A stretch of 64,000 bases of DNA from Paenibacillus spongiae (GTDB lineage Bacteria > Bacillota > Bacilli > Paenibacillales > Paenibacillaceae). Shown here one piece after another: positions 52,177 through 60,834 of this stretch. The stretch spans positions 478,501 through 542,500 of the forward strand of contig NZ_CP091430.1 of the NCBI RefSeq assembly GCF_024734895.1. The letters are read 5' to 3'. The notes under the pieces are model-generated. The model made no database searches, was not told where the DNA came from, and saw only the letters and a list, made by a program, of their open reading frames with translations. A program made the translations under genes and the position numbers. Position 1 is the first letter of the stretch. Each line of letters opens with the position of its first letter.

Positions 52177-53751
52177 ATGACGGCTTACAAGCAAGCGGAT
52201 ATCGCCATTATCGGAGGCGGCCTGGGCGGCTGTGCCGCCGCCTTGGCTGCGGCCAAAGCAGGAAGACGCGTTATTATGACGGAGGAGACGGATTGGATCG
52301 GCGGGCAGCTGACCAGCCAAGCGGTTCCGCCGGATGAACATCCTTGGATCGAGCAGTTCGGGTGTACGTCCAGTTATCGGGAATACCGCAGCCGGGTAAG
52401 GGAGTATTACAAGCGCAACTTCCCGCTTACGGAGGAGGCGCGAAGCCGCCTGCAATTCAATCCGGGCAGCGCGACGGTGAGCCGCATCTCCCATGAGCCG
52501 AGGGTGGCTCTGGCGGTTCTGCGGGACATGCTGGCCCCGTATATCCACAGCGGGAAGCTTACGATTATGGACCGTCACCGGGCCGTTCATGCCGAGAGGG
52601 AGGGCGACAGCGTCCGTGCCATCCATGTGAGTGATGAGGCATCGGGTGAGATATCGGTTCTGACCGCAGCCTATTTCCTCGACGCAACGGAAGAAGGGGA
52701 TGTTCTTCCGATCACGGGGACGGAGTATGTGACGGGGGCGGAATCCGCGGCGCAAACCGGGGAACCGCATGCGCTGCCGGGACAGGCGGATCCGGCGGAC
52801 ATGCAGGCGTTCACATGGTGCTTCGTCGTCGATCATATCGAAGGCGAAGATCATACGATCGCAAAACCGGCGCAGTATGAATTCTGGAAGCAGTATCGCG
52901 CGGACTTCTGGCCGGACAAGCAGTTGAGCTGGACGGGCCTTGTGCCGCATACGCTCGAGCCGATCCGGTACAGCCTGTTCCCTGACGGGCAATCGTTCTC
53001 CTTATGGCAATACCGGCGGTTCATCGATCGTTCACAGTTTGCCGAAGGAAGCTTCGACAGCGATATAACGGTCGTCAATTGGCCGCAGAACGACTATTGG
53101 CTGGGCTCTATTATTGACGTCAGCCCGGAAGAGCGGGAGAAGCATCTTGAGAATGCGAGACAGCTGAGCCTCTCGCTGCTGTATTGGATGCAGACCGAGG
53201 CCCCCCGTCCGGATGGCGGGAAGGGGTATCCGGGCTTGCGTCTTCGTCCGGATGTGACCGGCACGGCCGACGGGCTGGCGAAGAGCCCGTACATCCGGGA
53301 ATCGCGCCGGATCGCCGCCGAATGTACGGTAGTGGAGCAGCATCTCAGTCCGGCTAGCCGCCCGGAAGGCAAAGCGATGGATTATTTCGACTCCGTCGGC
53401 GTAGGGTGTTACCGGATCGATCTCCATCCGAGCACCGGGCTTCGCACGTACATCGACGTGCCGAGCCTGCCGTTCCAAATTCCGCTGGGCAGTCTGATTC
53501 CCGTCCGAACGAACAATCTGCTGGCAGCTTGCAAGAATATCGGCACCACCCATATTACGAACGGATGCTACAGACTGCATCCGGTCGAATGGAACATCGG
53601 CGAGTCTGCCGGGTATTTGGCGGCCTATTGTATCGAACACGGGATCGAGCCGAGAGCGGTCCGGAACGACGGGAAGCACCTGAAGGCCTTCCAGCAGCTG
53701 CTCGTGCAAGCGGGTATCGAGCTGCGCTGGCCTTCTATTGGAGCCGTTTAG
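52177..53751 (+). CDS. FAD-dependent oxidoreductase (PF12831 type)
   Basis: 524 residues. The FAD motif GGGLGG lies at residues 13-18, followed by ETDWIGGQLTSQ; further family text is FLDATEEGDVLPITG and the C-terminal NIGTTHITNGCYRLHPVEWNIGESAG. Members occur beside polysaccharide-degradation and sugar-uptake genes, but few have a known reaction. GGAGGG at 52164 favours ATG 52177 over the upstream in-frame start at 52162. It closes the sugar operon; a perfect palindrome follows at 53777. Confidence 0.87.
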   Translation: MTAYKQADIAIIGGGLGGCAAALAAAKAGRRVIMTEETDWIGGQLTSQAVPPDEHPWIEQFGCTSSYREYRSRVREYYKRNFPLTEEARSRLQFNPGSATVSRISHEPRVALAVLRDMLAPYIHSGKLTIMDRHRAVHAEREGDSVRAIHVSDEASGEISVLTAAYFLDATEEGDVLPITGTEYVTGAESAAQTGEPHALPGQADPADMQAFTWCFVVDHIEGEDHTIAKPAQYEFWKQYRADFWPDKQLSWTGLVPHTLEPIRYSLFPDGQSFSLWQYRRFIDRSQFAEGSFDSDITVVNWPQNDYWLGSIIDVSPEEREKHLENARQLSLSLLYWMQTEAPRPDGGKGYPGLRLRPDVTGTADGLAKSPYIRESRRIAAECTVVEQHLSPASRPEGKAMDYFDSVGVGCYRIDLHPSTGLRTYIDVPSLPFQIPLGSLIPVRTNNLLAACKNIGTTHITNGCYRLHPVEWNIGESAGYLAAYCIEHGIEPRAVRNDGKHLKAFQQLLVQAGIELRWPSIGAV

Positions 53752-53776
53752 CCGTCAAGACTGACGATACTAGGGT

Positions 53777-53806
53777 GTTCCCACCTTCTATATAGAAGGT
53801 GGGAAC
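53777..53806 (+). repeat. Perfect 30-bp palindrome
   Basis: GTTCCCACCTTCTAT is followed at once by its exact reverse complement. There is no loop and no T-run. It could be a transcription end without a U-tract, a bidirectional barrier, or a protein-binding site. Confidence 0.75.
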
Positions 53807-53862
53807 AACGGAGGCAACAACGAGTGGAGCAGGAAGAATGATTCTGGAGAAGCGTTAACGGC

Positions 53863-53907
53863 CGCCATCGTTACTGGATTTCACAAGGAAATCCGGCAAC
53901 GATGGCG
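53863..53907 (+). repeat. Long hairpin downstream of the sugar operon
   Basis: CGCCATCGTT pairs with AACGATGGCG and the inner GGATTTC with GAAATCC around loop ACAAG, a near-complete 20-bp stem with one small internal mismatch. The next bases are ACCGTAATAATAA, so it is a weak terminator at most. Confidence 0.65.
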
Positions 53908-54045
53908 ACCGTAATAATAATCTGCCTGCGCAATGGCTTGCTTGCCATACATACGTTCAATCTACATATCAGGGATAGAAAGGTGCCGATCCGCATAAAG
54001 TATGGGCGATAGCTTCATACAATAGGCATAAAAGGAGGCAGAAGC

Positions 54046-54216
54046 ATGAATACCGGGCGTGATGATAATGTCACAGATGAAGCGGAGCTGGCGTATATTA
54101 CGGCTCTAATCCGCGAGCAGGCGATCCGGCAGGATGAGATAACGAATGTCCCGCCGGCAGACGTATTCGATGCCGTGGAGGATATCGGCGAGGTGAAGGA
54201 GGAGGAAGCCGACTGA
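54046..54216 (+). CDS. Small acidic hypothetical protein (56 aa)
   Basis: An excellent ribosome site (AAAGGAGG at 54031-54038) precedes ATG 54046. The product starts MNTGRDDNVTDEAELAYITA and ends DIGEVKEEEAD; it is strongly acidic, with no cysteine, signal or membrane segment. I do not recognise it. It is probably a real gene: the start context is among the best in the window and codon use looks normal. It ends eight bases before the -35 box of the exporter gene, so it is transcribed separately. Confidence 0.65.
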   Translation: MNTGRDDNVTDEAELAYITALIREQAIRQDEITNVPPADVFDAVEDIGEVKEEEAD

Positions 54217-54224
54217 AATTATTT

Positions 54225-54254
54225 TTGACAAATTGGTTGGCTTTCTGCTAGAAT
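54225..54254 (+). promoter_or_regulatory. Promoter of the exporter-tetR pair
   Basis: TTGACA (54225-54230) and TAGAAT (54249-54254), 18-bp spacer. Two palindromic operators follow immediately, covering the start of transcription and the leader. Confidence 0.75.
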
Positions 54255-54260
54255 CAGAAC

Positions 54261-54310
54261 ACCGGACAGTTGTCCGGTCATTTTTTTGTTGGATGCGGAC
54301 AATTGTCCGC
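54261..54310 (+). promoter_or_regulatory. Twin TetR operators
   Basis: ACCGGACA-GT-TGTCCGGT (54261-54278) and the perfect 16-mer GCGGACAATTGTCCGC (54295-54310) share the half-site CGGACA. Their centres are 33 bp apart, three helical turns, so two dimers could bind on the same face. The TetR gene at 55830 is the likely partner. Confidence 0.8.
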
Positions 54311-54332
54311 AGGCCGGAGGAGGAAGAGAAAC

Positions 54333-55790
54333 TTGAATGCTGCAGGCACAGAGAAACAGGCCCCCGTTGATTTGAGCGGGATCAAGAGAGGGCCGATCGT
54401 AGCCGCTCTAATTATTGGGGCGTTCGTGGCGATTCTGAATGAAACGCTGCTCAACATCGCTTTTCCAGATTTAATGAAAGAATTCGGCATTGGGCCTTCC
54501 ACGATTCAGTGGCTGTCCACCGTGTATATGCTCGTAATCGGCATACTCGTGCCGGTAACCGCACTGCTTCAGCAGTGGTTTACGACCAGGCAGATGTTCT
54601 TGTCGGCCATGATTCTATTCTTGGCCGGAACGGTCATATGCGCCGCGGCGCCATCATTCGAGCTGCTGCTAGTCGGCCGGATCGTGCAAGCCCTCGGTAC
54701 GGGGCTTATGCTGCCGGTTATGATGAATACGATCCTCGTGATCTATCCTCCGGAGAACCGGGGTGCGGCGATGGGGATGATCGGTCTCGTTATTATGTTC
54801 GGACCGGCAATCGGTCCTACCTTGTCGGGATTCATCATCGACCATCTCAGCTGGCGCTGGCTGTTTATCCTTGTTATTCCGCTGGCGATCTTCTCGATCC
54901 TATTTGCCTCAATGTTTCTGAGGAATGTGACGGACCTGACGAAACCGAAGGTCGACATTCTGTCCATCGTCCTGTCGAGCATCGGTTTTGGCGGGATCGT
55001 ATACGGCTTCAGTAAAGCGGGCGAAGGCTCATGGTCCGATCCGGCCGTCGTATGGACGCTGGTTGCCGGCGGCATCGGGCTGATATTGTTCATTATCCGG
55101 CAGCTTATCGTACGGGAGCCGATTCTCGATCTTCGTGCGTTCAAGTATCCGATGTTCTCGATCGTGACCGTGCTTCTGCTCGTTCTCATGATGACCTTGT
55201 TCTCCACGATGATTCTGCTTCCGTTATTCCTGCAGACCGCTCTACTGATGACGGCTTTCAAGGCGGGTCTTACGCTCATGCCGGGCGGGGTCGTGAACGG
55301 AATTATGGCGCCGATCTCCGGCAAGCTGTTCGATAAATTCGGGCCAAGGGTGCTCATCATCCCGGGTCTGGTGCTCGTACTGATATCGATCTTTTTCTTC
55401 AAAGACATATCCGTCGAGACGACAGCGGGTTACGTAGTCACGCTTCATATCGTACTGATGATCGGAATTTCAATGGTCATGATGCCGGCGCAGACGACCG
55501 GGCTTAATCAGCTCCCCCGTCACCTGTATCCGCATGGAACGGCGATTCTGAACACGCTGCAGCAGGTAGCCGGTGCAATCGGCACGGCGCTGTTCATCAG
55601 CATCATGTCGTCGGGAACGAAGAACTATTTTGCTTCCAATCCGCAGGCTACAGAAGCCGAAGGCTTGGTTGCCGGCTTGCAGGATGCTTTCTTGATCGCA
55701 TTCCTCGTCGGTATCATTGCACTTGTGATCGGGTTGTTTATCAAACGCGTGAACGTGTCGCCTGAGCAGGAGAAGAAAGAAGTGGCGTGA
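54333..55790 (+). CDS. MFS drug efflux transporter, DHA2 family (EmrB/QacA-like)
   Basis: About 485 residues and 14 predicted membrane segments, the DHA2 layout. Motifs are FVAILNETLLNIAFPDL in TM1, WLSTVYMLVIGILVPVTALL, motif A-like GRIVQALGTGLMLPV and motif C-like GPAIGPTLSGFIIDHLSWRW. It exports hydrophobic or cationic toxic compounds using the proton gradient. A longer frame runs from 54270 through the operators, but GGAGGAGG at 54316-54323 fixes TTG 54333. Induction is presumably through release of the downstream-encoded TetR protein. Confidence 0.92.
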   Translation: MNAAGTEKQAPVDLSGIKRGPIVAALIIGAFVAILNETLLNIAFPDLMKEFGIGPSTIQWLSTVYMLVIGILVPVTALLQQWFTTRQMFLSAMILFLAGTVICAAAPSFELLLVGRIVQALGTGLMLPVMMNTILVIYPPENRGAAMGMIGLVIMFGPAIGPTLSGFIIDHLSWRWLFILVIPLAIFSILFASMFLRNVTDLTKPKVDILSIVLSSIGFGGIVYGFSKAGEGSWSDPAVVWTLVAGGIGLILFIIRQLIVREPILDLRAFKYPMFSIVTVLLLVLMMTLFSTMILLPLFLQTALLMTAFKAGLTLMPGGVVNGIMAPISGKLFDKFGPRVLIIPGLVLVLISIFFFKDISVETTAGYVVTLHIVLMIGISMVMMPAQTTGLNQLPRHLYPHGTAILNTLQQVAGAIGTALFISIMSSGTKNYFASNPQATEAEGLVAGLQDAFLIAFLVGIIALVIGLFIKRVNVSPEQEKKEVA

Positions 55791-55829
55791 TTCAGACGTT
55801 TCCAGCAGCTTGTAAAGGAAGGGACGAAG

Positions 55830-56429
55830 ATGGAAAAGGGTACGGATAGACTTCGCTTGGAAATTATGAGAACAGCCCAGCAGCTGTTCGACGAGCACGG
55901 CGTTGAAGCCGTCAGCATGCATCAGGTTGCGAAGTCGGCCGGCATCGGCCAAGGAACGTTATATCGTCGTTATCCGAATAAGAGCAGTCTATGTCTCAGT
56001 TTGATGGAAACGAAGTTCGATCGGTTTAAGCAGTCGATCGTCGATTATTTGCAGGAGAATGCGGACGCTCCGGCCGTAGAGCGGCTCTCTCGGATTATGA
56101 CGAGTTTGGTTGAATTTCTGAATGAGGATTTGGAATGGGTCAAGACCGTGTTCCATTGCGAGAGGCTCGAGGATTCGAGAGATTGCTTGTTCCAGATCCC
56201 TCCTTTCATATTTTTTCGCGAAACGATACAAGGCTTGTTGGAGGAAGCGGCGGCCAAGGGGGACCTCATCGCGCTCGACCCGATGTTCGTTTCCAGTGTA
56301 ATGGCTTCCTCGATAAGACCCGAGTTGATGCTTTACTTGCGGGATTCCGGATATTCATCGGCACAGATTGCCGAGCAAACGGTCAATACATTTATTAAGC
56401 CGCTGTTTATCCGCTCGGGCCGCGGGTGA
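55830..56429 (+). CDS. TetR-family repressor of the exporter
   Basis: 199 residues. The N-terminal helix-turn-helix (about 10-55) reads VSMHQVAKSAGIGQGTLYRRYPNKSSL, standard for TetR. The C-terminal ligand domain is variable and not assignable. It lies 39 bases after the exporter gene, so both are cotranscribed and the protein can repress its own operon through the CGGACA operators at 54261-54310. The inducer is unknown, probably an exporter substrate. Confidence 0.9.
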   Translation: MEKGTDRLRLEIMRTAQQLFDEHGVEAVSMHQVAKSAGIGQGTLYRRYPNKSSLCLSLMETKFDRFKQSIVDYLQENADAPAVERLSRIMTSLVEFLNEDLEWVKTVFHCERLEDSRDCLFQIPPFIFFRETIQGLLEEAAAKGDLIALDPMFVSSVMASSIRPELMLYLRDSGYSSAQIAEQTVNTFIKPLFIRSGRG

Positions 56430-56440
56430 CAACTTTACGG

Positions 56441-56500
56441 ATACGCCAGTCAAGAGGGCTGCCTTCGCTGTTTATCAGCGGGGCAGCCCTCTTGGCGTAT
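56441..56500 (+). terminator. Very long hairpin ending the exporter operon
   Basis: CAAGAGGGCTGCC pairs perfectly with GGCAGCCCTCTTG, with outer ATACGC/GCGTAT and inner GCTG/CAGC pairings. The T-run is missing, so it may act as a terminator by stem strength alone or as a processing site. Confidence 0.65.
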
Positions 56501-56596
56501 TCAAGCCGGAAGTTCGTCGGGAAGGGCGTCTATTTCCCCCGCTATGGCCATATACTCTATCAACAAACCATTCCTGGGTAGGAGGATGAAGATAGA

Positions 56597-57649
56597 ATGA
56601 TAGAGAGACAGGGCAATCGGACGTACTGGACTTGGCTGGCTGTGGTGTTTGTTGTAATGGTATGCGGATTGGCGCGGCCGCATGAAGCGGATGCGCAGGA
56701 TTCCAAGGCCGCACAATCCCCGGTTAAGAAGCAGGGCACGGTCTATTTGACGTTCGATGACGGCCCGAGTAAGCTGACGCCTCAGGTGCTCGATATTCTC
56801 GCAAGCAATGGCGTGCCTGCCACCTTCTTCGTGCTGGGAGAATCGGCAGATCGTTACGAAGATACCGTCCTTCGGATCGTGAACGAAGGGCATGCGATAG
56901 GCAATCATTCGTACAATCATGTCTATAAAGAGCTGTATGAAGATTTTATGGGGTTCTGGAATCAGGTGAAGCGGACCGACGATATTCTAACCCGCATAAC
57001 GGGAAAGCATACGGCACTGCTGCGTGCGCCAGGAGGGACGCACACGAACTTCGACGCGTCCTATTTCAAGTATATACGCGAGGCCGGTTATACGATATTC
57101 GACTGGAATATGGATTCGGGTGATTCGAAGAGACGGAATGTGCCTGCCGCAGAGATCGTCAGGAACGTAAAGCAGGCGAAGCTGAAGGACGAAATTGTCT
57201 TGCTGATGCACGACGGGAGCGGGCATGGCGAGTCCGTCAAGGCGCTGCCTGAAATCATCCGATATTTTAAGGATAAGGGCTACCAGTTCGCTATTTTGAC
57301 GGATCGTGTTAAGCCGGTAACCTTCTCTATGGGCCCGTCGAAATGGAAGCGGAGCTGGACGGAAAGCCAGCATGAACAAGCGAAAGAAGCGATTCAGAAG
57401 GCGCGTTCCGGCGAGGAGTGGCTGTCGCTCCGGGAATGGGTCGACGACAAAGGGACGGTGGAGTGGAATTCGGTCACGCGGGAAGCGCTGCTTCAGCTTG
57501 AGGGTAAATCGATCAGGCTTGTCCCGTCCGACGGTCAGTCTGTGCTGATCGCAGACGGCGAGTCTTCTGGCGTAACGGAGCCTATGTTCCGGATCGAGAA
57601 CAATCGGATCTACATCTTGAAATCGGCTGCGGGGGAGCTATTCCCTTGA
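56597..57649 (+). CDS. Secreted polysaccharide deacetylase with copper-amine-oxidase-like C-terminal domain
   Basis: 350 residues. A signal or anchor segment (about 12-27) precedes the NodB domain: TFDDGP (Asp54, Asp55), zinc histidines in GNHSYNH, RAPGG, FDWNMDSGD and LLMHDG, all five catalytic motifs intact. Residues ~255-350 resemble the copper amine oxidase N-terminal-like stalk found on Paenibacillaceae surface enzymes. It removes N- or O-acetyl groups from peptidoglycan or other wall glycans outside the membrane, often giving lysozyme resistance. Substrate not determined. It is preceded by GGAGG at 56579 and appears monocistronic. Confidence 0.9.
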   Translation: MIERQGNRTYWTWLAVVFVVMVCGLARPHEADAQDSKAAQSPVKKQGTVYLTFDDGPSKLTPQVLDILASNGVPATFFVLGESADRYEDTVLRIVNEGHAIGNHSYNHVYKELYEDFMGFWNQVKRTDDILTRITGKHTALLRAPGGTHTNFDASYFKYIREAGYTIFDWNMDSGDSKRRNVPAAEIVRNVKQAKLKDEIVLLMHDGSGHGESVKALPEIIRYFKDKGYQFAILTDRVKPVTFSMGPSKWKRSWTESQHEQAKEAIQKARSGEEWLSLREWVDDKGTVEWNSVTREALLQLEGKSIRLVPSDGQSVLIADGESSGVTEPMFRIENNRIYILKSAAGELFP

Positions 57650-57666
57650 TGGGCGCCGCTGGAGTG

Positions 57667-57725
57667 ATGTATACCAAAACGAATAAAATCGGCAAAATGT
57701 ATACCTTTTATAAAAAATGTATAAT
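57667..57725 (+). promoter_or_regulatory. Direct repeats and -10 box before the GH99-like gene
   Basis: ATGTATACC occurs at 57667-57675 and 57697-57705, 30 bp apart, each with the palindromic core GTATAC. A consensus -10 TATAAT is at 57720-57725, with no good -35 box, suggesting an activator- or repressor-controlled promoter. Confidence 0.5.
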
Positions 57726-57789
57726 GAAAAAGGAAATAGTGTAGTCGGTATGGAAGACAACTAGGTAAGGCGAGCGAATGGACTCATCT

Positions 57790-57803
57790 TGTAAGCGCTA
57801 TCC
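57790..57803 (+). promoter_or_regulatory. cre-like CcpA site in the leader of the GH99-like gene
   Basis: TGTAAGCGCTATCC matches TGWAANCGNTNWCA at 13 of 14 positions. It lies 65 bp downstream of the -10 box, a position where CcpA acts as roadblock repressor. Confidence 0.6.
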
Positions 57804-57892
57804 ATGCTTTCGATCTGGTTCTTGAAATCAACTGGCAGTATGTGTGTATGTGATGAATACGTAAGCGGGTCTATTCTCATGGAGGTGCAGGG

Positions 57893-59614
57893 ATGGAGAA
57901 TAAGGATGCAGTGCCAATCATCGATAACGAGAGCGACACATGGACGGCTATAGACGGGCTAAGCCGGGAATTGCCGGGTTACGCGGAAGTCGGACCTCCG
58001 AAGCCGGATAAATTCGTAGGGATGTTCTATTTTCTGTGGATGGGACAGCACGGAACGGAGGGGCCGTTCGATGTGAGCGCCATTCTGGAGAAGCATCCGG
58101 AAGCGATTCATGACGGTTCCCATCCGGCCTGGGGGCCGATGACGAAATTTCATCACTGGGGTGAGCCGCTGACCGGCTACTACTTATCGGATGACCGGTA
58201 CGTGATCAGGCAGCATGCACAGCTGCTTGCGGACGCGGGCGTGGACACGATTATTTTCGACGTCACGAATCAATTCACCTACAAGCATTGTTACATGACG
58301 TTATTAAGCGTCTACGCCGAGATGAGACAAGAGGGGGCCAGAACGCCCCAGATCGCTTTCTTGACGCCGTTCTGGGATCCGTCGCGGGTGGTCGCCGAAT
58401 TGTTCCGCGACTTGTATGAGCCGAATCTGCATCCGGAGCTGTGGTTTCCGTGGAAGGGCAAGCCGCTTATTCTGGCCGATCCGGATAAGGTGCTCCCCGA
58501 GCACCGCGAGTTCTTCACCTTCCGCAAACCGGAGCCGTCCTACTTCGTCGGACCGTCCGGTCCGGACCAATGGTCGTGGCTCGAGGTATACCCGCAGCAT
58601 GCATTCTACGATTCGGAAGGGAAGGTGGAACAGGTTTCGGTCGGCGTCGCGCAGAATGCCGTCGACGGGCGGCTGGGCTCGTTAAGCGAGCCTGGAGCAC
58701 TTGGGCGCAGCTATTCCGGCGGGAAGCATTCAGGCCGCGCGGAAGATACGCCGTACGGCCTCAACTTCGCGGAGCAGTGGGAACGGGCGCTCGAGCTTGA
58801 CCCGAGCTTCGTGTTCGTGACGGGCTGGAATGAATGGATCGCCTCCCGCTATGACGAGTTTAACGGCGTGCGTTATCCGGTCATGTTCGTGGATCAGTTC
58901 GATCACGAGAACAGCCGGGATATCGAGCCGATGCGGGGTGGCCACGGAGACAGCTATTATTATCAATTGATTTCGTATATCCGCAAATTCAAAGGGGTCC
59001 GCGATAAACAAACCTCCGCGCCGCCGTTATCGATCGATATCCAAGGGCCGTTCTCGCAATGGAAGGAGACTCAGCTGGAATACAAGGATGATGCGTGCGA
59101 CACGGTTCATCGCGATCACGACGGCTGGGGGACTGCAGGGCGATACGTGAATCGGTCGGGCCGCAACGATTTCGTCACGATGAAGGCTGCCCATGACGAG
59201 CGCTTCCTCTATTTCTATGCCCGCACGAAGGACGAGCTGACGCCGCCGGGCGGCCCGTCATGGATGACGCTGCTGCTGCGTATTCAAGGCTCGGATCAGC
59301 CGGCGTGGGAAGGATATCATTATATCGTCAACCGGACTTCCGGCAGCGGGCCGGCTGCAGCTTTGGAGGCGTGCGAAGGCGGCTGGAGCTGGCGTCCTGT
59401 GGGCGAGCTCGCGCATCGTGCGGAGGGCAATGAATATATGCTGGCCATTCCAAGAGAATGGCTCGCGGCGGGAGCATCCGGAGGCGGGGAAATTCGGGTC
59501 TCCTTCAAGTGGGCCGATAACGTTCCGCTCGAAGGCGACATTCTCGACTTTTATTTGTACGGGGATACGGCTCCGGACGGCCGGTTCAATTACACCTATA
59601 CCATTAGAGATTAG
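57893..59614 (+). CDS. GH99/WbsX-like carbohydrate-active protein with C-terminal beta-sandwich
   Basis: 573 residues. The N-terminal ~360 residues look like the GH99-like/WbsX barrel: KFVGMFYFLWMG at the start, then MLLADAG-type text (HAQLLADAGVDTIIFDVTN), and the characteristic TGWNEWIASRYDEF near residue 305. Residues ~385-573 form a sandwich similar to CBM9/DOMON modules (DERFLYFYARTKDEL). No signal peptide, so a cytoplasmic site is likely. Related proteins act on alpha-mannosides or other glycans, but activity here cannot be assigned. ATG 57893 follows GGAGGTG. The cre-like site upstream suggests carbon control. Confidence 0.78.
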   Translation: MENKDAVPIIDNESDTWTAIDGLSRELPGYAEVGPPKPDKFVGMFYFLWMGQHGTEGPFDVSAILEKHPEAIHDGSHPAWGPMTKFHHWGEPLTGYYLSDDRYVIRQHAQLLADAGVDTIIFDVTNQFTYKHCYMTLLSVYAEMRQEGARTPQIAFLTPFWDPSRVVAELFRDLYEPNLHPELWFPWKGKPLILADPDKVLPEHREFFTFRKPEPSYFVGPSGPDQWSWLEVYPQHAFYDSEGKVEQVSVGVAQNAVDGRLGSLSEPGALGRSYSGGKHSGRAEDTPYGLNFAEQWERALELDPSFVFVTGWNEWIASRYDEFNGVRYPVMFVDQFDHENSRDIEPMRGGHGDSYYYQLISYIRKFKGVRDKQTSAPPLSIDIQGPFSQWKETQLEYKDDACDTVHRDHDGWGTAGRYVNRSGRNDFVTMKAAHDERFLYFYARTKDELTPPGGPSWMTLLLRIQGSDQPAWEGYHYIVNRTSGSGPAAALEACEGGWSWRPVGELAHRAEGNEYMLAIPREWLAAGASGGGEIRVSFKWADNVPLEGDILDFYLYGDTAPDGRFNYTYTIRD

Positions 59615-59674
59615 TTGAGTCGCAAGCCGCCGCCAGCACGGTTTTCCCTGTAAAGGGGCAATGCATGCATACAA

Positions 59675-59716
59675 ACGGCCTTTGTTCGCAATTATTTGCA
59701 GCAAGGCTGTTTTTCT
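59675..59716 (+). terminator. Terminator after the GH99-like gene
   Basis: ACGGCCTTTG pairs, with one wobble and a bulge, with CAAGGCTGT, followed by a T-run. The remaining bases up to 59936 are A+T-rich with nothing definite. Confidence 0.65.
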
Positions 59717-59936
59717 CGTTGAACTTTGAAAAATTCTAGTCATAGCCTGGAATTTCTGATAGTATCGAAGCCATTATTCGGCTGGTTGCTGCTGCAGCGT
59801 GCTCTTGTTTTCAGAAAGATTGAATGGCTTCTTGAAGAGGAATGGTTTTTTTGAAGATAGAAAATCGAATTGTACATCATATTAATCATATGTTGCTTTG
59901 ACATATTAATGAAACAGATCTTAGGAGTTGTTCAGA

Positions 59937-60289
59937 ATGAAAACAGAGAAAGAGAAAATGTTGTTGGCGAGAACTTTTATGCTAATTTCGACTGTGTATT
60001 ACTGGATGTTTGTGAAATTAAGATTGGTGATAATGTTTTTCTTGCACCTGGCGTACACATCTATACCGCAACACATCCCCTGGATGCACAGGAGAGAATA
60101 ACGGGGGCAGAATACGGAAAGCCGGTAACAATCGGTCATAATGTCTGGATAGGCGGGAGAGCCGTCATAAATCCTGGCGTTCAAATCGGCCATAATGTCG
60201 TGGTCGCTTCCGGTGCAGTCGTTACAAAAGATGTACCCGATAACGTTGTCGTAGGCGGGAACCCTGCGAAGGTAATCAAACAATTATAG
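59937..60289 (+). pseudogene. Maltose/galactoside O-acetyltransferase pseudogene with internal deletion
   Basis: A proper start (AGGAG at 59923, ATG 59937) reads MKTEKEKML, the standard beginning of Maa/LacA acetyltransferases. The sequence then jumps to [19 protein letters not shown] in a different frame, which corresponds to about residue 85 of intact relatives, and continues to a normal hexapeptide-repeat C-terminus ([30 protein letters not shown]). About 70 codons are missing and the frame is broken. A longer open frame from 59870 is just the chance extension of the second part. Intact relatives acetylate sugars with acetyl-CoA. Confidence 0.8.
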
Positions 60290-60450
60290 GAGGGATCAGG
60301 CACCGCCGTTTCCTTCATCATGCCGGACCAACAGCGTAGCGGTCACAGGCAGCGGTCAGTTAAGAAACCTCTGATTACAAAATGACGATACATGGAACGG
60401 ATGATCGGAGACGATCGGCTGCGTACCATCGGGAATAGGAGGCGGATCCA

Positions 60451-60819
60451 ATGTCGGATACTGAATTTGCGGCTATCTTTGCGCGTCTTAAACAAATCTT
60501 GCTGCCGTATGAAGCCTCGTTGGATGTGAAGGCGGATACGGATATCAACTACTATTTAGACACCTTTACCATTTATCCGGCTAACAAGCTGCCGATTTTC
60601 TTCGGAGCGGTCACATGGAAGAAGAACTATGTGAGCTTTCACCTCATGCCGGTATATGTCAATCCTTCGCTGCTGGATGGCATTTCAACCGAATTGCGCA
60701 AGAGGATGCAGGGGAAGTCGTGCTTCAATTTCAAACGGCTGGATGAGGGATTGTTTCAGGAATTGGAGCAGCTGACAGCCTCGGGCGCTCAAGACTATAA
60801 GGGCCGCGGATTTATCTAG
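60451..60819 (+). CDS. DUF1801-like (YdhG-type) protein
   Basis: 122 residues resembling the DUF1801 group: IYPANKLPIFFGAVTWKKNYVSFHLMP near the middle and GKSCFNFKRLDEGLFQELEQL toward the end. The fold is a small alpha/beta domain with no known activity; members are widespread in soil Firmicutes. It carries no signal or membrane segment. GGAGGCGG precedes ATG 60451. The gene is isolated between the acetyltransferase remnant and a structured intergenic region. Confidence 0.75.
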   Translation: MSDTEFAAIFARLKQILLPYEASLDVKADTDINYYLDTFTIYPANKLPIFFGAVTWKKNYVSFHLMPVYVNPSLLDGISTELRKRMQGKSCFNFKRLDEGLFQELEQLTASGAQDYKGRGFI

Positions 60820-60834
60820 TAGCTTGCAGCTGTA

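Noticed and set aside
59870..60289. Intact 139-residue acetyltransferase
   Set aside because: The first 25 residues are not family-like, and the true start motif MKTEKEKML lies in another frame at 59937, so the gene is broken.
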